From assembly GCA_035504735.1 (NCBI GenBank), contig DATJRJ010000104.1:1-23750 (forward strand): 23,750 bases of DNA, given 5' to 3'. The DNA is from JAJPIG01 sp035504735 (GTDB taxonomy: Bacteria; Desulfobacterota; Binatia; Binatales; Binataceae). The translations under genes and the position numbers were made by a program. Of this stretch, positions 7,446 to 15,014 are shown piece after piece (position 1 is the stretch's first letter; every line of letters starts with the position of its first letter). The notes under the pieces were generated by a model. It was not told where the DNA came from, made no database searches, and worked only from the letters and a program-made list of their open reading frames with translations.

Positions 7446-8663
7446 TCAGTAGACTTTAACGGTCACGCTGGCGGTCGTTCGCCCATATTGGTTGGTCGAG
7501 TAGAGCGTGTAGGTCCTGGTCGCCGACGGACGGACGATGACGCTATTGCCGCGCACAGGTCCAACGGCTGGCGAAATCAGGTTGTAAATCTGGTCGCTGG
7601 TCGACCAGCTCAACTTGACCGATTGTCCGGCCGATACAGAATGAGGCCGAGCCGTAAAGCTGTTGATGCTTGGCGACGGGCCGGTCGGCACATCGGCATC
7701 GGTGTAGACCGGATCCATCAGGACCACTTCGAAGCTCGACGCGGTGATGGTCTTGAGGTTGCCGAGATCGTCGTTATTCCATCGCGGATCGGGAGCGCCG
7801 CTGATGTAGATGGCGCTGCCGTTGTCGGCGAGGATCATGCCGTACGTTTTCAGCGCCGTCAGAATCACCTGGTTCTGAGGGGAGAACCCCGATATATCGA
7901 AATCGGCCTTCAGCCGCATCCGCATCCCCATCGGCGGCGCGTACGTGTCGGTCACTGACGAAGCCCAGTGCGAAGCGGGCGGAGTGAACGCTTGACGCGT
8001 CACCGGCAGCGTGAAGCGTAGCGCATGCTTTATCGTTCCGGCCGCAACTTCATCATATCTAGCGAGTCCCACGAAGATCGGCAGGCCAGCGGCATCGGCA
8101 GAGGTCCATGTATAAGGCCGCTGCTCATCGATGGTCATATCCCAGATGGCGGTGGAGTCTGCGCTCCATTGTCCGCCCGTCAGTGGATAGCCATGATATA
8201 ACTCGAACAGCCAGCAGCTACCCTTATCGAGCACCAGCACGTGGCGGTCGCCGTCGCCTGGCTGCGGGTAGCCCTCGATAAGCGCCTTGGGCGGCACCGG
8301 CATTGGACCCGGATCGCTTTCGTCTCCATAGGCGCCCAGCTCGATTTTCACTTTCGGTTGGGAGCCGGTCACGACCTGGTAGGGAATGCCGATCGAATGG
8401 CCGGCATAGGTGCCCGAGCCGAAATCCGGATGCAGTGTGACACTAGCCCCGATGTAGTCGATGATGTTGTCGGAATCGGGATCTACCGCGGCCCCGGAGA
8501 TATCCGTATTCCACAGGTTGTCGGCCGGGAAGGGCACGAATCCGTTGAGGCTGGCAAGTTTCCCCGTCGCCATCCCATTGCAGGCGGCGCCCTCGGCGAG
8601 CACGGACCCGCTTGAGAACGTCATCGCGATGATCAATATGAATGCGGCGAGCCCTGACCTCAT
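7446..8663 (-). CDS. Secreted conserved protein of unknown function with C-terminal Ig-like segment
   Basis: A 405-residue exported protein. Residues 1-23 form a signal peptide (hydrophobic core LAAFILIIAMTF, cleavage after VLA). The main domain contains motifs FPADNLWNTDISGAAVDPDS, GASVTLHPDFGSG, LPIFVGLARYDEV, ALRFTLP, PPMGMRMRLKADFDIS and YISGAPDPRWNNDDL. From memory, very similar motifs recur in uncharacterised exported proteins of Acidobacteria and related soil bacteria. I cannot name an activity. The last 75 residues or so (PSINSFTARPHSVSAGQSVK onward) resemble a bacterial Ig-like/PKD-type beta domain rich in Ser/Thr, ending in VTVKVY. It is isolated: convergent with the DUF2318-like gene (145 bp apart) and 274 bp downstream of the phyH stop on the same strand. 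The ATG at 8663 is right at the signal peptide, with only a weak ribosome site. Confidence 0.8.
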   Translation of the reverse strand: MRSGLAAFILIIAMTFSSGSVLAEGAACNGMATGKLASLNGFVPFPADNLWNTDISGAAVDPDSDNIIDYIGASVTLHPDFGSGTYAGHSIGIPYQVVTGSQPKVKIELGAYGDESDPGPMPVPPKALIEGYPQPGDGDRHVLVLDKGSCWLFELYHGYPLTGGQWSADSTAIWDMTIDEQRPYTWTSADAAGLPIFVGLARYDEVAAGTIKHALRFTLPVTRQAFTPPASHWASSVTDTYAPPMGMRMRLKADFDISGFSPQNQVILTALKTYGMILADNGSAIYISGAPDPRWNNDDLGNLKTITASSFEVVLMDPVYTDADVPTGPSPSINSFTARPHSVSAGQSVKLSWSTSDQIYNLISPAVGPVRGNSVIVRPSATRTYTLYSTNQYGRTTASVTVKVY

Positions 8664-8937
8664 AATTGGGCTCGATTATGAATCCGCGGTCAAAGCCAAG
8701 CTATCGGGTAAGGTGCACGAACCTGAGTTTCTGCGCCGGCAGCAATTTGATGCGCGATCGATCGCCGCTGGCGAGCCGACAAATCATGTCGCTCAAACAA
8801 CGAAAATCTCGCCAAAGCCAGATGCAGGCGATGTAAGCCCAGTCCGTGAGTGGTTCCGAATGAAGGCGCAGCCCAGCCTCGACCCGAGGAGGCCGCGCGA
8901 CCGATTGTCGATCGCGATCGTGAGGGCTCTGGCGCGC

Positions 8938-9879
8938 TTAGAGTTCGGCCTGCGGAAAGCGCTCGGGTTCGCCGTCCAGGCGGTCGCCGTCCTTCAGCAC
9001 CGGACTGACGCTGTCTTGCGGGGGTGCGAAGCGCCGGAACTTGTAGCTTGAGTCGTCGCCGGCATAGCGGATCGTCACTGCGGCGCGCGTGCGATCGGTG
9101 GAGGCGTTCCCGCCCGCCCCATGCAGCGTGCGCAAATGATGAACCACGACGTCGCCCGGCACGGGCGCATAGACCGCCAGGTCGAAGTCCGCCTCGTGTC
9201 CTTCGATCGCCGGCACCGGCACGCCTATATCATCATCGGTGGCGTCGCTGATGAAGTAATTGACCTTGAAGATCTCGCCCGATTTGTGGGAGCCCTTGAG
9301 ATACTGAACCTGGCCCATCTCAGGAGTCTCGGGTGTGGTTGGAATCCGTACGCCGCATACCTGCTCGCCCTGTACGTGATCGTAACCCTGGTCGGAATGC
9401 CACGCCGTTTTCTCCATCGTTCCGGGCGGCTTGACCAGCACCTGCTCGCCGTAGAGATAAACCTTTCGCGATTTCATGAGCGCGGCCGCGATTTTAGGGG
9501 CCGGCGATCTGAGCGCCAGCTCGCGCATCGCCGCATGCGTCTTCCACGCATCGGTCGCCGAAATATAGTGCCCACGCTCGCGGATCGGCTTGACCTGCGG
9601 ATCGAGCAGCACGTTGCCATTCAATTGTCCGGGAGTACCCCAGTTGCGATCGGGATCCGACCATCGCCCGCTCGCCGCGAGCCGTTCGCTCGCGAGCGCG
9701 AGACCCAGCCCCGTGAAATCGATCGTCTGGCCGAGCTTTTTCGCCACAATCTCCTCGATAGTCGAGGCCAGCAGCTCAACCCACTCGGGGTCCAGAATTC
9801 CCCGCAGCCAGACCACGCCGTCCCGATCGTAGGCTTCCAGCTCTTCCCGTGTGATTGGGCGTAACAGGTTTCGATTCAT
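8938..9879 (-). CDS. Phytanoyl-CoA dioxygenase (PhyH) family protein
   Basis: A 313-residue Fe(II)/2-oxoglutarate oxygenase of the PhyH family. The iron triad is visible: H161-S-D163 (TAWHSDQGYD) and the distal H253 (HLRTLHGAGGN), followed by an arginine-containing TRAAVTIRY strand suited to binding 2-oxoglutarate. The N-terminal DRDGVVWLRGILDPEWVELL is the usual PhyH opening. AGGAG lies 6 nt before the ATG at 9879. It sits 96 bp after the RidA-fold gene and is likely the last gene of the coxLSMG-like operon. Bacterial PhyH proteins hydroxylate very diverse substrates (lipids, ectoine, halogenated or natural-product scaffolds), so the name gives the mechanism, not the substrate. Confidence 0.92.
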   Translation of the reverse strand: MNRNLLRPITREELEAYDRDGVVWLRGILDPEWVELLASTIEEIVAKKLGQTIDFTGLGLALASERLAASGRWSDPDRNWGTPGQLNGNVLLDPQVKPIRERGHYISATDAWKTHAAMRELALRSPAPKIAAALMKSRKVYLYGEQVLVKPPGTMEKTAWHSDQGYDHVQGEQVCGVRIPTTPETPEMGQVQYLKGSHKSGEIFKVNYFISDATDDDIGVPVPAIEGHEADFDLAVYAPVPGDVVVHHLRTLHGAGGNASTDRTRAAVTIRYAGDDSSYKFRRFAPPQDSVSPVLKDGDRLDGEPERFPQAEL

Positions 9880-9975
9880 CGATAACTCCTCGTGCCGCCG
9901 GTTTTACACGATTACCGCGATCCGGTCTAGAAACGGCCGGTCTTCAAGGCGGCCGCCATCCTAGCCATTTTCGGC

Positions 9976-10458
9976 TCAGGGCTTGATCGCGATCGCCTCG
10001 ACCTCGATCAGCAACTCCGGTGCCGCCAGCCGCGTCACCACCACCGCGGTGCTGGCCGGGGACTCCGCACCGAAGACCTCGCGGCGCGCCTCGAGCATCA
10101 GCCCGAAGGTGTTTTCGTCGGTCAGGTAGGAGGTGATTTTGACGATATCCTTGAGGCTGGCGCCGGCTTTGGCGAGCACCGCGGCGACATTCTTGAAAGC
10201 CTGATGGGTCTGCGCCTTGATATCGCCCGCCCCGATTACATTGCCATCGGGCCCGAACGCCACCTGGCCCGAAACGAAAATCATCTGGCCGGATTGGATC
10301 CCCTGGGAGAGCGGGTAGATGTCGTCCCACGCCCAGCCGGGGTCAATCCGCATCCGGCGGGGAACCTTGATAGCCGGCTTGGCGGCGGTTCTTGATTGGA
10401 CCGCGCGTGCTTTCCCCACCGGCTTGGCCTTTTTAATCGGACGCTTCTTTGATGCCAT
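9976..10458 (-). CDS. RidA/YjgF-family protein with lysine-rich N-terminal tail, lacking the catalytic arginine
   Basis: A 160-residue protein whose residues 37-160 form a Rid (YjgF/YER057c/UK114) domain: FVSGQVAFGPDGNVIG, a QTHQAFKNVAAVLAKAGAS helix, ITSYLTD and the C-terminal LIEVEAIAIKP. Rid proteins form trimers with ligand sites between subunits; RidA itself deaminates reactive enamines/imines. Two oddities stand out. The PARS motif holding the arginine essential in E. coli RidA (R105) reads P134-A-S136-T here, so archetypal imine deaminase activity is doubtful. Residues 1-35 are an unstructured tail rich in Lys, Arg and Ala, absent from standard RidA. GGAGG 6 nt before the ATG at 10458 supports the long form; an internal ATG at 10353 would remove the tail. 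It follows coxG by 81 bp in the same orientation. Confidence 0.88.
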   Translation of the reverse strand: MASKKRPIKKAKPVGKARAVQSRTAAKPAIKVPRRMRIDPGWAWDDIYPLSQGIQSGQMIFVSGQVAFGPDGNVIGAGDIKAQTHQAFKNVAAVLAKAGASLKDIVKITSYLTDENTFGLMLEARREVFGAESPASTAVVVTRLAAPELLIEVEAIAIKP

Positions 10459-10539
10459 CTGAGACCTCCATCGCGCTCTGCGCGGTTAGTGCAGCTATTA
10501 TTCTCGGCCGCGAACCGGCGATGGTCCGGCGGCGATCAT

Positions 10540-11235
10540 TCAGGCCGCTCGCCTCGCTCGCTCGATCAACGCGCCCACCGCCGTAAAGACGCCGGCGAAT
10601 GCGGCTTTCGCCCACACCGAAGACAACCACGGCGGCATCGGAAAAACGGCCAGCGCGAGGATCGCAACCAGAAGGCCGAGGCTCGCTCCGATCCACGGTT
10701 GGATGCGGGCGCCGGGCTCCTTCGGCGGTGCCGGTGGAGCGGTCACAGTCGGCGGATTTTCACTGCCGTCCGATGGGACGGCGGCGGGCGTCTCATATCG
10801 CGCGGCCACGTTGCGAGCGAACGCGGCCACGGTCGCATCGGCTTGTTTGCGAATCAGCGGCTCACCGAACTCGCCCAGCTTGCCCAGGAATCGTACCTCC
10901 GCCTGCACCACCATCTCAGTTTCATGAGGAGCCTTTTCGACCAGGCTCATGGTTGCGGTGACCTTGGCCCCGCCGCCGATTCGGCGATCGTTACCTTCCG
11001 CCCGCCCGACGGCCCGCCACTGCTGCTCGTCGCGCTCCTGGATAATCATCGTGCCGCCAAACGTGACCTGAATCGGTCCCAGCTTGACCTTCAGGGTGCC
11101 GCGGTACTGATCATCGCCATCGGCAGTGACGTTTTCCACACCAGGCACGCAAGTCGCCATCTGCGGCACATCCATCAGGAAGCGCCACAGCTCCGCGGGC
11201 GCAACCGGAATCAAGCAGCGCTGCTCGAAATTCAT
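10540..11235 (-). CDS. coxG: CoxG-like SRPBCC protein with C-terminal membrane anchor
   Basis: A 231-residue protein of the CoxG (carbon monoxide dehydrogenase subunit G) family. Residues 1-147 are the SRPBCC/START-like lipid- or ligand-binding fold (VAPAELWRFLMDVPQMATCVPGVE, KVKLGPIQVTFGG). A proline-rich linker (about 148-178) leads to two hydrophobic stretches (about 181-200 and 208-224), then a basic end. In Oligotropha, CoxG recruits CO dehydrogenase to the membrane; the tail here fits an anchoring role for the CoxLSM-like complex. Its ATG overlaps the coxM stop as ATGA (11232-11235), so translation is coupled. The symbol denotes family membership, not CO oxidation. Confidence 0.9.
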   Translation of the reverse strand: MNFEQRCLIPVAPAELWRFLMDVPQMATCVPGVENVTADGDDQYRGTLKVKLGPIQVTFGGTMIIQERDEQQWRAVGRAEGNDRRIGGGAKVTATMSLVEKAPHETEMVVQAEVRFLGKLGEFGEPLIRKQADATVAAFARNVAARYETPAAVPSDGSENPPTVTAPPAPPKEPGARIQPWIGASLGLLVAILALAVFPMPPWLSSVWAKAAFAGVFTAVGALIERARRAA

Positions 11236-12107
11236 GCGCCGCGACCGACGCCTTGCGCACGGTTGGCGGCCTCTGCGAGCGCCCGCCGGACGAAGACCAC
11301 CGCCATATCGCGCTTGTACTCGGCGGAGCCACGGAAGTCGGCGACCGGGTCGACGATGCCGGCGACCATAGCCGCCGCTTCCGCAAGCTTGCGCGGGTTC
11401 GGCTCCTGGCCGCGCAGCGAATCCTCGACGATGCTGGCTCGGATTGGCGTCGAGCCGGCCGCTCCGAGCGCGACCCGCACATCCGCCACCCGGCCGCGGT
11501 CGATCGCGAGCGTTGCGGCGACACCAACGGTCGCGTAGTCGTCGGCCGTCTGAGGCAGGAACTTGAGAAACGAGTAACCGGTGGCGGCGCGCGCCTGCGA
11601 AATCGCCAGCTCGGTTACCATTTCATCCGGCTGGACGACCGTCTCATAGTAGCCGGTGAAAAACTGATCGATCGGCACCTCGCGCTCGCCCTTTGGCGAG
11701 CGCAGCTTGACGCGTGCGTCGAGTGCGATGAGTGCGGGCGGCAGGTCCTGGTTGGGATCCGCATGCGCGACGGCGCCGCCGATCGTCGCCATCGTGCGGA
11801 TCCGAATAGTGGCGATGTGGCGCGATGCCTCGGCGAGGAGCGGGGCGTGCTCGCGCACCAGCGGCGAGGTCTCCAGTGTCCGCAGCGTGCAGAGCGCGCC
11901 GATTCGCAGACCGCGGTCCACGCTGATCTTTTTGAGTTCAGACAGGCGGCGCAGGCCGATGAGATAGCCCGGATTCACCAGCCGCTGTTTCATTAGATTG
12001 ATAAGGCCGGTACCACCGGCTATAAGCTTGGCCTCTTCGCCGTAGCGGGTCAGGGCCGCGAGCGTCTCGTCGACGGTGACCGGCTCAGAGTAGGTGAACG
12101 GATTCAT
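11232..12107 (-). CDS. coxM: Molybdenum hydroxylase FAD-binding medium subunit (CoxM-like)
   Basis: A 291-residue FAD subunit that passes electrons from the iron-sulfur subunit to the acceptor. It has both flavin signatures of the CO dehydrogenase/xanthine dehydrogenase medium-subunit family: AGGTGLINLMKQRLVNP (from residue 30) and ATIGGAVAHADPNQDLP (107-123). The C-terminal CO dehydrogenase flavoprotein domain follows (ATVGVAATLAIDRGRVADVR onward). Length is normal for the family. The start ATG overlaps the coxS stop in ATGA (12104-12107), and its own stop overlaps the coxG start, so it is the third of four coupled genes. A complete FAD subunit implies an electron acceptor beyond simple ferredoxin, such as quinone or NAD+, but that cannot be read from sequence. 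Confidence 0.95.
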   Translation of the reverse strand: MNPFTYSEPVTVDETLAALTRYGEEAKLIAGGTGLINLMKQRLVNPGYLIGLRRLSELKKISVDRGLRIGALCTLRTLETSPLVREHAPLLAEASRHIATIRIRTMATIGGAVAHADPNQDLPPALIALDARVKLRSPKGEREVPIDQFFTGYYETVVQPDEMVTELAISQARAATGYSFLKFLPQTADDYATVGVAATLAIDRGRVADVRVALGAAGSTPIRASIVEDSLRGQEPNPRKLAEAAAMVAGIVDPVADFRGSAEYKRDMAVVFVRRALAEAANRAQGVGRGA

Positions 12108-12574
12108 GGACCGATCTTTCCTTCGGCGGCCGCCTGTATCGACTCGAGGATCTTGTAATAGCCGGTGCAGCGGCAGAGATTACCCATCATCCATTCCTTG
12201 ATCTGATCGCGGCTCGGATGCGGGTTGGCGTCGAGCAGCGCCTTCGATGCCATGATTTGGCCGGGAGTGCAAATTCCACACTGGAAACCGCCATATTCGA
12301 TAAAGGACTGTTGCAGCGGATGCAATCGGTCACCCTTCGCCAGCCCTTCGATGGTCGTAACTTCGCCTCCCTCGGCCATCACCGCGAGCGCGATACAGGA
12401 GCTCACCGGCTCTCCATCGAGCAGCACCGTGCAGGCACCGCAGACGCCCACGCTGCAGCCTTCCTTGGTACCGGTGAGCCCGAGATCGTAACGCAGGAAA
12501 TCGATCAGCAACCGATGGTCGGGAACTTCGCAGGCTATCGGTTTGCCGTTCACCCGCAACTCGATGTTTCTCAA
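12104..12574 (-). CDS. coxS: Molybdenum hydroxylase 2Fe-2S small subunit (CoxS-like)
   Basis: A 156-residue iron-sulfur subunit carrying two [2Fe-2S] clusters. The N-terminal plant-ferredoxin-type domain has C40, C45, C48 and C60 (GCSVGVCGACTVLLDG), and the all-helical second domain has C99, C102, C134 and C136 (CGICTPGQ and NLCRCTGYY). All eight ligands are present and length is typical. The start is a TTG at 12574 whose bases overlap the coxL stop codon (TTGA, 12571-12574). I see no better in-frame ATG, and the first residues (MRNIELRVNGKPI) match the family start. A weak start coupled to the upstream stop suggests tight stoichiometric translation with the large subunit. Confidence 0.96.
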   Translation of the reverse strand: MRNIELRVNGKPIACEVPDHRLLIDFLRYDLGLTGTKEGCSVGVCGACTVLLDGEPVSSCIALAVMAEGGEVTTIEGLAKGDRLHPLQQSFIEYGGFQCGICTPGQIMASKALLDANPHPSRDQIKEWMMGNLCRCTGYYKILESIQAAAEGKIGP

Positions 12575-14838
12575 TGACGGTTCTCCTTGGCGCGCAGACC
12601 GGCGAAGACTTTTTCGGCCGTGACCGGCAAATCCATCAGGCGCACTCCAACCGCATCAAACACCGCGTTGGCAATCGCGGCCGGCGGCGGCACGTTGCTC
12701 ATTTCGCCGATCGCCTTGCCGGCAAACGGTCCGGGCCCGGTCTTACTCTCGACCAGGACCGTCGTGAGCTCCGGAATATCCATCGCGGTGGGCAATTTGT
12801 AGTCGCCCAGATGCGCGGTCGTGACCGCGCCATCGCGCACCTGCAGATGCTCGGTCATGGCCTGGCCGATACCCTGAACCAGGCCGCCCTCGATCTGTCC
12901 CTGATGTGTCAACGGGTTGATCACGGTGCCGACATCGTGCGCGCTGACGATTTTTTTGAGCTGTACCTGACCGGTCTCCGGATCGACTTTGACTTCGGCG
13001 ATTTGCGCGGAGTAGCAGGTGACCTCGACCGGATGGCCGGCGACGTACGAGCCGGAACGGGTGATGGGCAAGGCTTCGTGCTCGGCGGCCCAACTCAGCA
13101 GCGCATCCCAATCGAGCTCGCGGCCGTCGCCGGCGATAAACCGGCGCTCGCGCATCTGCACCTGATCCGGAGCGCAACCGAGAGCTCGCGCGGCGACAGC
13201 GATCAGGGCGCTTCTCACTTCGCGGGCCGCAATCAGAGTTGCCTGCCCCGCCATGTGCGTCAGACGGCTGCCGCCCGCGCCGTCCTCCCATTCGGCGGTG
13301 TCAGTGTCGCCCTGCATCACGATCACGTCGCTGAGCGGCGCCTGGAGCTCCTCGGCTACCATCTGGCCCAGCACGGTGTAAGAGCCGGTGCCGGTATCCG
13401 CCGCTCCGGTAAGCAGGGTCAGTGAGGAATCGGCGTCGATCGTGAGCGTGGCGCCGGAAGTTCCGAATGCGCCGGTCGCGCGCTCGTAGATTCCGATTCC
13501 GCGCCCAACGTTGGGCGGCTTGGGAGAACCCCAGGCGGCGGCCTCGGCGGCAGCGGTCAGAGTTTCGCGGCATCGGACGTGCTGCCATCGCTCGCCCATC
13601 GGCGATTCGTCGCCATCGATCAGCACGTTACGCAGCCGAAACTCCAGCGGATCGATCCCGAGTTCGCGCGCAATCATGTCCATGTGACTCTCGACCGCGA
13701 ACGTCGTCTGCGGCGCTCCGGGCGAGCGAAAGTGGCCTCGAGGCACGGTGTTGGTGTAAACGCGGAACGCCTCGACCTCCATGTGCGGGATACGATAGGG
13801 ACCGCTCGCCGCATGCACTCCGCCATGCACGAAGTGCAGCGGTATAAATGCCCCGTAGGCCCCGCAGTTGAAGATCAGCTTCGCCTGATGGGCTGCGATC
13901 AGGCCCTCGCGAGTCACGCCGGTGCGCAGCGTGACGAGGGCGGCATGGCGTGGATTCCCAGCCGTAAGCTCCTCGGTATAATTCATCACCATCTTGACCG
14001 GCCGGCGGCTGGCGCGCGCCAGGAAATAACACAGCGCGCTGTCCATCAAGGAGCCCTTGCCGCCGAAGTCGCCGCCGATAGCGGTGGCGTTCACGCGCAC
14101 CCGATCCTCGTCGACCCCGAACGCCAGTGCGAGCTGGCGGCGCGCGATAAAAGGCGTCTTGTTCGAGAGCCAGATATCGATCTTGCCGTCGTTGGCGATC
14201 GCGGCGGCGCAGGCATGCGGCTCGATGTATCCCTGATGAACGGGCGGCACGAAAAACGTGTTCTCGAAGATTCTCTCGGCCGCGGCGAAGCCCAGCTTGA
14301 GGTCGCCGCGGCGAAAAAGATTCTGCGAGCAAACGTTAGCGAACGGATGAAAACGGCTCTCGCCGCCAATCGGCGGCACCGGCGGATGCTCATAGATCTC
14401 GGGGTGTTCATGGAGCCGCGGCGCCTCGGCCCGCATCGCCTCCAACGGATCGAACACCGCCGGAAGCTCCTCGTACTCGACGTCGATAAGGCGCAGGGCG
14501 TCCTCGGCGCCGTCCGGCGTTTCAGCGGCGACCGCCACGACCTTTTCGCCGATGAACCGGACGCGATCGCGAGCCAAAACCGGGATGTCGCGAAGAAACC
14601 GGCCGATGCGCACTTCGGGGAAATCCGCCGCGGTCAGGACGGCATGAACCCCGGGCAGCTCGCGGGCCGCCGCAAGGTCGATCGAAACGATTCGTGCGTG
14701 CGGATATGGGCTGCGCAGCACCTTCCCCCACAGCATCCCCGGCAGCAGGATGTCAGCGCTGTAGCGCGCGCGGCCCGTTACCTTCGCCGGACCCTCGATG
14801 TGGCCGGCGGCCTGACCGATGCTGCGCAGGATTGCCAT
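12571..14838 (-). CDS. Xanthine dehydrogenase-family molybdopterin-binding large subunit (CoxL-like, not form I CODH)
   Basis: A 755-residue catalytic subunit, first gene of the coxL-S-M-G-like operon. Motifs include the hammerhead-domain opening (GHIEGPAKVTGRARYSADI), the molybdopterin-binding IGGDFGGKGS, an active-site loop R-G-H-F370-R-S-P-G-A-P-Q377, and the conserved base E712 in AIGEMSN. Form I CO dehydrogenase has AYRCSFR in that loop, with a cysteine bound to copper. The loop here has no cysteine, so CO oxidation is not supported; an aldehyde, N-heterocycle or aryl-CoA-type substrate is more plausible. It belongs to a different subfamily from the orphan subunit at 3743-6082. GGGGA about 6 nt upstream supports the ATG at 14838. 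It is divergent from the HpaB-like gene, with a 176-bp intergenic region between. Confidence 0.94.
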   Translation of the reverse strand: MAILRSIGQAAGHIEGPAKVTGRARYSADILLPGMLWGKVLRSPYPHARIVSIDLAAARELPGVHAVLTAADFPEVRIGRFLRDIPVLARDRVRFIGEKVVAVAAETPDGAEDALRLIDVEYEELPAVFDPLEAMRAEAPRLHEHPEIYEHPPVPPIGGESRFHPFANVCSQNLFRRGDLKLGFAAAERIFENTFFVPPVHQGYIEPHACAAAIANDGKIDIWLSNKTPFIARRQLALAFGVDEDRVRVNATAIGGDFGGKGSLMDSALCYFLARASRRPVKMVMNYTEELTAGNPRHAALVTLRTGVTREGLIAAHQAKLIFNCGAYGAFIPLHFVHGGVHAASGPYRIPHMEVEAFRVYTNTVPRGHFRSPGAPQTTFAVESHMDMIARELGIDPLEFRLRNVLIDGDESPMGERWQHVRCRETLTAAAEAAAWGSPKPPNVGRGIGIYERATGAFGTSGATLTIDADSSLTLLTGAADTGTGSYTVLGQMVAEELQAPLSDVIVMQGDTDTAEWEDGAGGSRLTHMAGQATLIAAREVRSALIAVAARALGCAPDQVQMRERRFIAGDGRELDWDALLSWAAEHEALPITRSGSYVAGHPVEVTCYSAQIAEVKVDPETGQVQLKKIVSAHDVGTVINPLTHQGQIEGGLVQGIGQAMTEHLQVRDGAVTTAHLGDYKLPTAMDIPELTTVLVESKTGPGPFAGKAIGEMSNVPPPAAIANAVFDAVGVRLMDLPVTAEKVFAGLRAKENRH

Positions 14839-15014
14839 GCTTGTTCCCCGATCCCGGTTTACTCCCGAATATCCGGCAGAATTCAGCTTGTAGCGCTATG
14901 GATTCAGAATCACAAACGGCGCCGGTCTTGCGCGCGATCGCCCAACTATCGCGTCAGCCATGAATTCGATATTGATGGGCAGGCGAAAAGCCCGGCCATA
15001 AAGGGAAACCATCG
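14839..15014. promoter_or_regulatory. Divergent intergenic region, presumed back-to-back promoters
   Basis: This 176-bp non-coding stretch separates two diverging operons (CoxL-like on minus, HpaB-like on plus), so it must contain promoters for both. It is less GC-rich than its flanks around 14850-14900. I could not recognise confident -35/-10 boxes or an operator palindrome, and no regulator gene is adjacent. The call rests on gene layout alone. Confidence 0.4.

Noticed and set aside
8938..14838. Annotation of the minus operon as aerobic CO dehydrogenase
   Set aside because: Gene order and CoxG fit, but the large subunit lacks the AYRCSFR copper-cysteine loop required for form I CO dehydrogenase.
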